Source: Paenibacillus sp. DMB5
GTDB lineage: Bacteria > Bacillota > Bacilli > Paenibacillales > Paenibacillaceae
Length of the DNA stretch: 64,000 bases
Assembly (NCBI RefSeq): GCF_001517085.1
Contig: NZ_LRAC01000120.1
Location: 186,001-250,000 of the forward strand
Reading direction: 5' to 3'
The notes beneath the pieces were generated by a model that was given only the letters and a program-made list of their open reading frames with translations, searched no databases and was not told the DNA's origin. Every line of letters begins with the position of its first letter. The first letter of the stretch is position 1. Of this stretch, positions 43,510 through 51,456 are shown piece by piece. Position numbers and translations under genes: made by a program.

Positions 43510-44166
43510 TTAGTTTTCTATGTAATAGGCGAATACTGTCTCAACAGGCTTAAAGTACAAATAACCGTCGTCCTCCCAGGGCTGGAAATGCAGATCCATC
43601 CGCGAATCCTCCCACGGCACCGGGGTCCCTTTCGTGCTAAGCCGCCCCGGAACTACAGGCTCCTCGACTACGGACGGAAATTCCTGATAGCCGAACAGCA
43701 GATTCTCATGCATGGCGATAATATCGTATTTATTGCCGTGGAACGCCCGCTCCTCCTGCAGCTGGTAGTGATAGTAAATATAGCTTGCGACCTTTTCCCG
43801 TTTCAGGTGAGCTACTCTTCCGCCGCGCCGCTCAACTGCCGCTTTACGCAGCCAATGCTCATAACCCGCCGGTTCATTGAAGTGAAAGACATCAATCATC
43901 TCGATCCACTTCCGCGGAGCCGCTTCACCTTCCCAGTCAATCAGATATTGCCCGGCAGCGCCGGCCACATCCACCGGTTCAACCGGTTCGCTGATGCACT
44001 CATAATACAGAAAGACATTATTTTGCCAGGAAAAAGCTGCTGCCGTCATAAGCACCCCGTCCTGTACAAGCTGTTTAGCCCGGATGTCTTCCTGCAATGC
44101 CTGCAGACCTGCTGCTGCCTGCCCCTCTTTCCAGATTCCCCTGTAAATCTTGCGTAAAATCGTCAA
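43510..44166 (-). CDS. Uncharacterised protein of the glycosidase operon
   Basis: 218 residues starting at TTG 44166 after GAGGTGAG. Soluble, no signal or membrane segment, rich in aromatic and acidic residues (WIEMIDVFHFNEPAGYEHWL, YYHYQLQEERAFHGNKYDII, LHFQPWEDDGYLYFKPVETV). No family was recognised. It lies between the DUF5060 and GH5 genes on one transcript, so a role in the same carbohydrate pathway is likely. The frame is well formed and not a shadow. Confidence 0.65.
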   Translation of the reverse strand: MTILRKIYRGIWKEGQAAAGLQALQEDIRAKQLVQDGVLMTAAAFSWQNNVFLYYECISEPVEPVDVAGAAGQYLIDWEGEAAPRKWIEMIDVFHFNEPAGYEHWLRKAAVERRGGRVAHLKREKVASYIYYHYQLQEERAFHGNKYDIIAMHENLLFGYQEFPSVVEEPVVPGRLSTKGTPVPWEDSRMDLHFQPWEDDGYLYFKPVETVFAYYIEN

Positions 44167-44287
44167 CGAAACTCACCTCTGTTTTGAAAGTAGCTAATTC
44201 TGTGCCTGAAGGTCCCCAACCTTTACTATAACATAGCCCGATGACTAGAAGGGGACCTATTGCATGCAGCTTCAGCCTCTTTAGGCT

Positions 44288-45769
44288 TTAATCAGCCCTG
44301 ATCAATCTGACAGCCATATAGGATCTGCCAGGAAGGTCGATCCGGAATGAGCCTTCATATGTGCCGGGCAGCCGTTCAACTGACATATTCCACGTGTCAA
44401 TCACTTCGGCGGCATAGCGTACACCGGGCTCAAGCTCGAAATTGCGGAATCTCGGACGGTTAAAACCGAAATAATATAAATAATACCGGTGCTCAACACC
44501 TGCACAGGGCACATCCCAGGCGGATGGAAGCGGATCAAGCCTGCTGCCCGGACTTTCTTCTATAATCTTTCGCAAAAACCCTATCCGCTCCGGACTGGTC
44601 CCGTTCAGTCTGCCGCCTTTTGACCACCACAATATCTCCTCAGGATCCAGGTATGTCTCCCCATGCCCCACATACCCGCCGCGGACAGCCCCTTCCCAGA
44701 AGCGCCGGGTCAGCTCTTCCCCGTTAATATTGCCCCAGCCCTGATCCACATCCCCTTCATATGCACATTCATCAATAACAACCGGCTTATTCCACCGGTT
44801 ACGCCATTCTGTTGTCGATTCGGCGGTTTTATAAACATCCACCCGCTGGATACTGCAATGAGTGACCCAGGGTTTGCTGTAATCATAAAAGGCTCCGCAG
44901 TTATGGTTGGAGATCAGGTGGCCGGCCGGATCACCGGCTGTAATGATTGCCGCGTAGCGTTCCCAGTCTTCCGGCTGCTTGCTCCGCATCAGATCGTATT
45001 CGTTGGCAAGGGACCACCAGACATTGTGAAAAGCCGACAAACGAGCCGTAACATACCGGAGATACAAGTCATCAGTTTCCGGCGGCATTTCAGCATAACC
45101 CCAGCGGTCATAAGGATGGAACAGGATCATATCCGCCTCAATGCCCAGCCGGCCGAGATCGGCAATACGCTCTTCAAGATGGCGGAAGAACAACGGATTC
45201 AGGCTGTCATAATCCCAGCCTTCCTGTAATGAGCCTGCGAACGGATACAGCTCGGGTTCATTACTGTTGTACAGATACGATTTCGGAAAGACGCACATGC
45301 GTATTTTATTGAACGGGGCAGACTTTAGCGTATCCAGCGTCTGTTCTTCCAGCTCTCTCCCCTGGTGAGTCCAGGCATAACAGGTTGTTCCTACGGGGAC
45401 ATAAGGGGTACCGTCCGCATAGCTGAAATGAAAGGTGTCCTTTACCGAAACTGGCCCGCGGTTACCCGGAACAGGTTCAACACACAGAAACGAGCCTGTA
45501 ATTCCATCCATTTCCTTCACGTTGCTGAAAGTCCTAAAGCTCCATTGCCCCTGCATATCCGGCATAAAACGGATGTAATAACCCCCGCCGCCATCATAGA
45601 AGCCGGCCATGCTCACAGTTCGTTCGGCAGACATAAACTCTGCACCAAGCGAAATTTCGGTAAACGGATTTCCGGATGAGGGCCCCTGAAGACTAATCTC
45701 AAACAATCCCCATTGTCCGGTCTCTCCAGATACCTTAAAATCTGCCTTTGCGTTGTCATTGAATGTCAT
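44288..45769 (-). CDS. DUF5060/DUF4038 (apiosidase-like) glycosidase
   Basis: 493 residues. The N-terminal beta-sandwich (about 1-95, ending GQWSFRTFSN) is of DUF5060 type. A TIM-barrel follows (about 105-400) of the DUF4038/GH140-like type, with VPVGTTCYAWTHQGRELEEQ, NVWWSLANEYDLM (acid/base Glu) and KPVVIDECAYEGD (nucleophile Glu). A C-terminal beta domain (DUF5605-like) ends RSYMAVRLIRAD. No signal peptide, so it acts in the cytoplasm. GGGGAGG precedes the ATG. Relatives hydrolyse apiose-containing or other plant pectin side chains; the exact substrate is unknown. It is first in its operon. Confidence 0.8.
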   Translation of the reverse strand: MTFNDNAKADFKVSGETGQWGLFEISLQGPSSGNPFTEISLGAEFMSAERTVSMAGFYDGGGGYYIRFMPDMQGQWSFRTFSNVKEMDGITGSFLCVEPVPGNRGPVSVKDTFHFSYADGTPYVPVGTTCYAWTHQGRELEEQTLDTLKSAPFNKIRMCVFPKSYLYNSNEPELYPFAGSLQEGWDYDSLNPLFFRHLEERIADLGRLGIEADMILFHPYDRWGYAEMPPETDDLYLRYVTARLSAFHNVWWSLANEYDLMRSKQPEDWERYAAIITAGDPAGHLISNHNCGAFYDYSKPWVTHCSIQRVDVYKTAESTTEWRNRWNKPVVIDECAYEGDVDQGWGNINGEELTRRFWEGAVRGGYVGHGETYLDPEEILWWSKGGRLNGTSPERIGFLRKIIEESPGSRLDPLPSAWDVPCAGVEHRYYLYYFGFNRPRFRNFELEPGVRYAAEVIDTWNMSVERLPGTYEGSFRIDLPGRSYMAVRLIRAD

Positions 45770-45822
45770 AATGCCATTCCTCCCCTAGAGAATCTTCAAC
45801 CCGCACAATTTCATTGCTGATA

Positions 45823-45834
45823 AATTTAGTTTAG
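45823..45834. promoter_or_regulatory. LacI-type operator half, glycosidase promoter
   Basis: AATTTAGTTTAG, an exact 12-bp copy of 45955-45966 on the other side of the intergenic region. It lies just downstream of the -10 for the glycosidase operon. Confidence 0.55.
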
Positions 45835-45839
45835 GTTAG

Positions 45840-45868
45840 TTTATATAAACTTTCCCAAATACATTCAA
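45840..45868 (-). promoter_or_regulatory. Sigma-A promoter of the glycosidase operon
   Basis: Minus strand TTGAAT (45868-45863), 17-base spacer, TATAAA (45845-45840). It lies about 70 bases before the DUF5060 gene. Confidence 0.7.
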
Positions 45869-45882
45869 ACTAAGCGCTTACA
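45869..45882. promoter_or_regulatory. cre (CcpA) site
   Basis: Minus-strand TGTAAGCGCTTAGT fits the cre consensus TGWAANCGNTNWCA at all but one or two positions, around the perfect core TAAGCGCTTA. It touches the -35 of the glycosidase promoter. Confidence 0.6.
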
Positions 45883-45937
45883 AGTGGATATTAGCACTGA
45901 TATTTCAATAGGTCAACGAAAATATAATAGGATTTTC

Positions 45938-45968
45938 AACTAAACTAATACTTTAATTTAGTTTAGTT
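45938..45968. promoter_or_regulatory. Inverted-repeat operator upstream of the LacI gene
   Basis: AACTAAACTAA-N9-TTAGTTTAGTT, perfect 11-bp arms. It sits directly upstream of an extended -10 promoter (TGCTATACT, 45992-46000) for the LacI-family gene, fitting autoregulation. Confidence 0.6.
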
Positions 45969-46030
45969 TTAGTGAACTTTTTCTATATACATGCTATACT
46001 TTAGCCAATCCCTTAGTTGGAGTGATCCCT

Positions 46031-47050
46031 ATGAAAATTGACGATATCGCCAGGCTTGCCGGTGTATCCAAATCAGCCGTATCTCTGGCCTTTAATAATA
46101 AACCGGGAATCAGCGAAGCAACCCGCCGGCATATTCTCGACATCTCACGCAGCCATGGATATATGCCAAGAACCTTGACAGGGAATAAATCCCCTCAGCC
46201 AAAAAACAATAACGTACTGCGGTTTGTCGCCTGCAAAAACACCGGCATTGTAACGGAACACTACGAATCCCAGCCATTCTTCAATGAACTGATTCATCAT
46301 GTTACGGATGCCGCGATACAAGCAGGGTACAGCCTTGTCATCTCCGCCCTGGAAATGCAGCAGCTGCAGCCGGAAATTGAAAACATGGAAAAGGAGCAGC
46401 CCTCCGCGGGACTGATGCTGCTTGGAACCAATCTGCCTGCCAGCCTCATAGATAGACTCAAATCTATTCATCCCTGCACTGTAGTTTTGGATACCAGCTT
46501 CAGGCAGATTAATGCCAGCTTCGTCTCCATTAACAATTTTATGGGCGGCTATCAGGCTGCCAGGCACCTGCTTGCTTCGGGCCATCGCCATATAGGATAT
46601 GTGGAGTCAATAATCCGGGTAGTGAACTTTGAGCAGCGTAAGGAAGGGTTTCTGGCTGGACTGCAGGAAGGTGGGCTTTCCCTCGGGGACATGCCGACAG
46701 TGGCAGTTGATCCGACTCTGGTTGTCTCCCAGGAGCTGTTCATGGAGGCGGTATCCGCGATGCCCGCTGTGCCGACTGCACTGTTTTGCGAGAATGACTA
46801 TATTGCGATCAGTGTCATTAAGTCGCTTCAGGAATTGCAGATCCGGGTTCCGGAGCAGGTAGCGGTTATCGGGTTTGATGATATCACAGAAGCGAGAATC
46901 ATTAGTCCTGAGCTGACAACCATTCATGTTAGAAAGGATGTACTCGCCAAATCAGCGATTGATCTGCTGCTGAAGAAAATAAGCGGTGACGGGCTTGAAC
47001 ATGTTCAGATTCAGGTCAATACCGAGCTGGTCGTCCGTAAATCCTGCTGA
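46031..47050 (+). CDS. LacI-family transcriptional regulator
   Basis: About 339 residues. The N-terminal LacI helix-turn-helix is KIDDIARLAGVSKSAVSLAF (about 2-21) with hinge region ending about 58. The sugar-binding periplasmic-type domain follows (YQAARHLLASGHRHIGYVES and VAVIGFDDITEARIISPELT). ATG 46031 is chosen; the GTG at 46022 lies within the GGAGTG ribosome site. It is divergent from the DUF5060-hypothetical-GH5 operon, and matching operator repeats lie at both promoters, so it probably represses that operon and itself. Confidence 0.88.
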   Translation: MKIDDIARLAGVSKSAVSLAFNNKPGISEATRRHILDISRSHGYMPRTLTGNKSPQPKNNNVLRFVACKNTGIVTEHYESQPFFNELIHHVTDAAIQAGYSLVISALEMQQLQPEIENMEKEQPSAGLMLLGTNLPASLIDRLKSIHPCTVVLDTSFRQINASFVSINNFMGGYQAARHLLASGHRHIGYVESIIRVVNFEQRKEGFLAGLQEGGLSLGDMPTVAVDPTLVVSQELFMEAVSAMPAVPTALFCENDYIAISVIKSLQELQIRVPEQVAVIGFDDITEARIISPELTTIHVRKDVLAKSAIDLLLKKISGDGLEHVQIQVNTELVVRKSC

Positions 47051-47064
47051 ACACCATACAAAAA

Positions 47065-47101
47065 CGGCTGCATTATCCTGTATTTAGGATTAATGCAGCC
47101 G
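47065..47101. terminator. Terminator between LacI and chemoreceptor genes
   Basis: CGGCTGCATTATCCT pairs with AGGATTAATGCAGCCG (one bulge). A-rich DNA precedes it, giving a T tract for the minus-strand chemoreceptor transcript. Confidence 0.7.
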
Positions 47102-47107
47102 ATTGTG

Positions 47108-48865
47108 TTAAACCCTGACCTGCAGGATCGCCTGACGCATATCGCTTGTACTCACACTGATTACTCTTGAGGCTTCGTATACCTCCCTTATCTTCTCCAG
47201 CTGAAGATCGGTAAGCTCGCGGATCTGGCGGGTCTGCTCGGTAACCCCGCCGGCAATCATAGCCATGCTGCCAACAGTGGCGGCTACCTCCTCTGAACCA
47301 GCAGACAGCTCTTCTGCTGTTGCAGATACATCTACGATCTGTTCCGCCACTTCCCGGAATGCGGCTGCTGCAAGCACCAGGGCTTCCTCTGCACCAGCGG
47401 ACATTCGAACACCCTCACCTACTTCTCTTGAAGCCTCCGTCATCTGCGTGCTTATGCCGGAGGACACTGTTCCGATATGTATCAGCAAGTCTGCAACACG
47501 CTCCACTGCCGAGGCAGAGCCTTCCGCAAGCTTGCGCACCTCGCCGGCAACGACGGTGAATCCCCGTCCGTGTTCTCCCGCCCGGGCTGCTTCTATCGAA
47601 GCATTGAGAGCCAGAAGCTTCGTCTGGTCGGCGAACTGTCTGATTGCCGCCAGAGCACCTTCAATTTCAGCAGTATAGCCCTGAAGAAGTACAGCCATAT
47701 TCATCGTCTCGTCTGTTGATTCAGCAATGGATTCCATTTGCCGGCTCATCCGGGACATGGCGGTCTGGGAGGTATTTACCTTATCCAGGGCCTGGACGGC
47801 AGTCTCCGATACAGAAGCGGAAGCTGCAGAAATCCGGGAGATTCCCTGAGCCATCTCATCCATTGCCAGCGCACTGCTCTGCGCTCCTTCCGTCTGCGTG
47901 CTTGCTCCGGAGTATATCTCTCCGATCTTTACGTTCACCGTTTCACTCATCCGCAGCACATCATCAGCATTCTTGGCGAAGGTCTCTGAGGTACCGTACA
48001 GGTTATCAGAGGCTGTTGATACATTTGAGACCATACCTTTAACCCGGATATTCAATTCACCTGACATTTTGAGCATCGCCTGATAGGCGGTTCCGATCTC
48101 ATCCCGGGATTTGACCGGCCGTCCGTGCAGAATCCGGGAAGCCTCCGCCAGATCCCCGCCGGCCATCGCCCCCGCACCTGCAGTTATCGTATGCAGCGGA
48201 CGCAAGGAACGGGTGATGAACCAGGCGATAACGCCAAGTGCAACCAGGGAGACAGCAAGAATAATAAGGTAGAGCGGCAAACTCTGGAGCAGCACATCCC
48301 GGGTCAGTGAACTGACCACAGTGACATCCGTATCGATTCCCAGCGCCCCGATGAGCGCACCCTGTTCATTTTTGACCGGGACAAAGGCGGATATGTAATC
48401 TCCGTATTCAGGATTCTTGATCAGCTCAGAGCTGGCATTATTCCCTGCAAGAACGGACTTGACTGCAGTATCCGGCATATCCGTTTCTTCATTGATCGGG
48501 GATGCCAGCGGGTCGCCAGGCGGTCTGCCGTCAATCATCAGCAGCGGCTGACCGGCTTCATCAATTTTCACGAAATAGACATACCGGGCTCCGATGGATG
48601 TCCGGAACTGGTCCAGTTCATCCCGCAGCGACCAGTAGAGTTCCGACTCCTGCGGGTCGGCCAGAAAATCACTGTAGCGTCCGGCATCGAGCTGTGTTAC
48701 ATAATGGCTGGCGATGTTCATGTTGTAGCTGCTGATGGTTCCTTGAACGGCTGTCCCGGTATTCACCCATTGGATGGCGAGATTACCTGCCGTGATCCCC
48801 AGAATAACTGCTGTTGTCACACAGAGAATCCGGGCAATCAGACTTTTTCGGATAAAAGCAAACAT
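47108..48865 (-). CDS. Methyl-accepting chemotaxis protein
   Basis: 585 residues. A first membrane helix (about 10-30) and a second (about 200-222) bracket an extracellular sensor of about 170 residues of single-Cache type. A HAMP segment follows ([20 protein letters not shown]), then a long signalling coiled coil. The highly conserved tip is [20 protein letters not shown] followed by [15 protein letters not shown] (about 415-449). It should pass ligand signals to CheA/CheW. The ligand is unknown; a carbohydrate is a guess from its neighbours. GGGAAGG precedes the ATG. Confidence 0.9.
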   Translation of the reverse strand: MFAFIRKSLIARILCVTTAVILGITAGNLAIQWVNTGTAVQGTISSYNMNIASHYVTQLDAGRYSDFLADPQESELYWSLRDELDQFRTSIGARYVYFVKIDEAGQPLLMIDGRPPGDPLASPINEETDMPDTAVKSVLAGNNASSELIKNPEYGDYISAFVPVKNEQGALIGALGIDTDVTVVSSLTRDVLLQSLPLYLIILAVSLVALGVIAWFITRSLRPLHTITAGAGAMAGGDLAEASRILHGRPVKSRDEIGTAYQAMLKMSGELNIRVKGMVSNVSTASDNLYGTSETFAKNADDVLRMSETVNVKIGEIYSGASTQTEGAQSSALAMDEMAQGISRISAASASVSETAVQALDKVNTSQTAMSRMSRQMESIAESTDETMNMAVLLQGYTAEIEGALAAIRQFADQTKLLALNASIEAARAGEHGRGFTVVAGEVRKLAEGSASAVERVADLLIHIGTVSSGISTQMTEASREVGEGVRMSAGAEEALVLAAAAFREVAEQIVDVSATAEELSAGSEEVAATVGSMAMIAGGVTEQTRQIRELTDLQLEKIREVYEASRVISVSTSDMRQAILQVRV

Positions 48866-49084
48866 AGAAGCCTTCCCTTTCGCGCATGTCAGTTGCGTTT
48901 GTTGTAGTGGGGATTTGCCGAGTTGGCAATGACAAAAGTCCCTCTAACGGAAATTTTCGACAACTTTTATGAAAATCCTTTTTTCCATACAGAAATTACC
49001 GCATCTACTCTGGAAAAAACGGAATGCTGCCGCTATACTTAAAATAACCCGACTATTCGACTTGGAAATGGAGAATGAATACAT

Positions 49085-50275
49085 ATGATTACTCATTCAG
49101 CTCCTTCTATAAAAAAACAGGTATATGACCGGATTTTCGAGCATGGTACCGTTTCGAAGGCTGATTTATTACAGCATTTTGCCGTGGCCAGCAGCAGTCT
49201 GACCCGGCTGCTGGAAGACATGATTTCACAGGGACTGATTATCGCCTCCGGCTTCGGCAGCTCTACCGGCGGAAGGAAGCCGGTTCTGTTCCAGACTAAC
49301 CCCGGACACCGCTATCTGCTCGGGCTTGAAATATCCAGACTGTACTCCAAGCTTGGACTATATGATCTTCATCTCAAGACTTTATCTCTGGCACGCTGGG
49401 AAATGGATGCCGGGATGACGCCTGAACGCCTGGTGGATCTTGTCGGTAAAGCTGCGGATGTCTTTATGGCCAAGGAGGGGATTTCATCACAGCAGGTGCT
49501 GGGGATCGGCGTTGGTGCGGTGGGTCCGCTGGATCAGAAGAACGGGGTGATTCTGGAGCCGGAGCTCTTCCCCTCCCCTTCCTGGAAGAACGTACCGGTA
49601 TGTGAGATGCTGACTGCGCGACTGGGAATTCCGGCCAAGCTGGACAATGGCGCCAACACGGCGTTAATCGGCGAACATTGGGCCTTCCGGGGGGAAAATG
49701 TCGAGCACGCGCTCTATGTGCATGCCGGAGCCAACATCCGTTCCGGACTGATGTCCGGCGGCAAAATCATCCGCGGTGCCGTCGACACAGAAGGAGCGGT
49801 GGGACAGATGATCATCCGGACCGGAGGTCCACGGCTGAGGGATAAGGGGAACTATGGTGCTCTTGAAGCCTTTGTATCGGTACCTTCGCTTGAGGAGCGG
49901 GTCCGCAGCCAGCTAAGCAGCGGCCGGAGCAGCCTCCTGTCGGCACTCCCTCCGGAGCGAGTTAATTTCACCGTACTGCTCGATGCCCTGTCACAGGGTG
50001 ATCCGCTCGTTAAGGAGCAGTTTACCGAAACGGCCCGTTATCTCGGCATCGGACTGGCCAACCTGATCAATACCTTCCATCCCGAATATGTCATTCTCGG
50101 CGGTCCGCTGATCAGTGCTGACCCGCTGGTGTTTCAGACAGCCGTAGAAGTTGCTAAGAAGAATACGTACCGCTATCCCGAGTACAGTCCCGTCTTCACG
50201 CAGGGTGCACTTACGGATGAAGCAGTGGCAACAGGTGCGGCAATTATGCTGCTTCACGAATGGGAACTGAATTAA
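49085..50275 (+). CDS. ROK-family regulator lacking the usual zinc site
   Basis: 396 residues. The N-terminal winged helix-turn-helix (about 10-65, with GTVSKADLLQHFAVASSSLT) precedes a ROK domain (LGIGVGAVGPLDQKNGVILE, DNGANTALIGEHWAF). The zinc site of ROK proteins is missing: the His of the GHM motif is Gln (EGAVGQMI), and the CxCGxxGC loop is PRLRDKGNYGALEAF with no cysteine. GGAG lies upstream of ATG 49085. It stands alone between a chemoreceptor and an unknown gene, so its target is not evident. A sugar-responsive role is likely from the domain only. Confidence 0.8.
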   Translation: MITHSAPSIKKQVYDRIFEHGTVSKADLLQHFAVASSSLTRLLEDMISQGLIIASGFGSSTGGRKPVLFQTNPGHRYLLGLEISRLYSKLGLYDLHLKTLSLARWEMDAGMTPERLVDLVGKAADVFMAKEGISSQQVLGIGVGAVGPLDQKNGVILEPELFPSPSWKNVPVCEMLTARLGIPAKLDNGANTALIGEHWAFRGENVEHALYVHAGANIRSGLMSGGKIIRGAVDTEGAVGQMIIRTGGPRLRDKGNYGALEAFVSVPSLEERVRSQLSSGRSSLLSALPPERVNFTVLLDALSQGDPLVKEQFTETARYLGIGLANLINTFHPEYVILGGPLISADPLVFQTAVEVAKKNTYRYPEYSPVFTQGALTDEAVATGAAIMLLHEWELN

Positions 50276-50347
50276 AAGCTGCTATGACCTCCTCGACTAC
50301 ATCATAAATGGATTTATGATTTCACTAGTCGGTGACGCTACACAATG

Positions 50348-50389
50348 AAACAGCCTGTACCGGATCAATAATCCGGTACAGGCTGTTTT
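50348..50389. terminator. Strong bidirectional terminator
   Basis: AAACAGCCTGTACCGGAT-CAATA-ATCCGGTACAGGCTGTTT, a perfect 18-bp stem with A and T tails on either side. It serves the ROK gene and the convergent unknown gene. Confidence 0.9.
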
Positions 50390-50424
50390 GCATAAATTCA
50401 GGCAGTTAAACTATAAATCATCCA

Positions 50425-51318
50425 CTATTTAGTGAGTTTTTGCCTGATCAGTACAGCCAGCTCATCTGCCGTATCCCAGACCAGCGGACGGATGTCGTGC
50501 AGCTGGACATCAAGCTGGGCAGCTCCGCTGCTGTGTACGGTCCAGATTACCGGTATGCCCAGCCCAAGCGCATAGCCTGCTGCGAAATAGACACCGGCTG
50601 AGCGGCCTGTTAAATCAGCAATGATCAATTTGCTATCGGCAAGCTGCTCCAGAGGATACTGCCCGCTGACATTCGCCGCCGGATGATTGAGCACAGACGG
50701 CAGATAACCGTATTGGCCTATTGTGGTCAGTAAATTTTCCTGCCACATGGCAGTAAGCTCATCATTAGCGGGAAGAAGCACGGAGCAGGGCTTTAATTTC
50801 TTGCCGCCCGCACTTGCGGCGGCTTCATTCCAGCCCTGCTGCGTGAGTCGAAAATTCATCCCTTCCCGGATGAGCAGCTGCTCGCTTCCAAGCTTGTCTA
50901 TGATATATACCAATTCCTGCAGGTTAGGGGAATAGGTCAGGTTATAGCTGGCAGACAGCGGATGAATCGTAACCGGGTCTCCCGGAGATTCAGAGTTCCG
51001 GTACAGGAACTGCAGCAGCCGGTTTCCTTTATCCTCAATCGTTACCGGGGTTTTGGGACTGCCCGCTATTGAATCCAGATCACCGGAAGAAAGATAGACT
51101 TGCTCGCCACAATCGGTCTTTTCCCTGATGTAGCCTGAGACAACATGCAGCAGATCCCGCTTGGCAGCGTGCGGCAGCGCATTAATCACATCATAGCTGT
51201 CCTTGTGGAGGAAATAGAACCCGGCCGGAGAGCAGGAGCAATCCAGATAACGGTCATATTCCCCTTCCCGTTCGATCGGAACAATAGCATCACAGAACAA
51301 ACAGTGTTTCTTAGTCAT
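50425..51318 (-). CDS. Uncharacterised protein with cysteine-rich N-terminus and deoxyribosyltransferase/TIR-like C-terminus
   Basis: About 297 residues from ATG 51318 (AGGTGATAAG upstream). The N-terminus has Cys pairs (CLFCDAIV, DCSCSP) that could bind zinc. The middle is not recognised. The C-terminal 110 residues contain LADSKLIIADLTGRSAGVYF and AAGYALGLGIPVIWTV, the pattern shared by nucleoside 2-deoxyribosyltransferase-like and TIR-like domains. Such domains can cleave nucleotide glycosidic bonds or sense them. The catalytic Glu expected in the NVYYE-type motif is replaced (AGVYFAAG), so catalysis is doubtful. It stands alone; the function is unknown. Confidence 0.6.
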   Translation of the reverse strand: MTKKHCLFCDAIVPIEREGEYDRYLDCSCSPAGFYFLHKDSYDVINALPHAAKRDLLHVVSGYIREKTDCGEQVYLSSGDLDSIAGSPKTPVTIEDKGNRLLQFLYRNSESPGDPVTIHPLSASYNLTYSPNLQELVYIIDKLGSEQLLIREGMNFRLTQQGWNEAAASAGGKKLKPCSVLLPANDELTAMWQENLLTTIGQYGYLPSVLNHPAANVSGQYPLEQLADSKLIIADLTGRSAGVYFAAGYALGLGIPVIWTVHSSGAAQLDVQLHDIRPLVWDTADELAVLIRQKLTK

Positions 51319-51456
51319 ACAACTTATCACCTCGTATCCATTGCTACCCTCTACCATAACATTATTTTGCCGGCAGAAGACTGGTAAATGGCACCAGGTC
51401 AATGAGAGCGGACTACAACACCTTTTCGGACCTGCCTCTGAGGAAGCTTAGGACGC

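Noticed and set aside
48866..49084. Sigma-D promoter for the chemoreceptor
   Set aside because: CTCGGCAAAT on the minus strand recalls GCCGATAT only loosely and no TAAA stands at the right distance.
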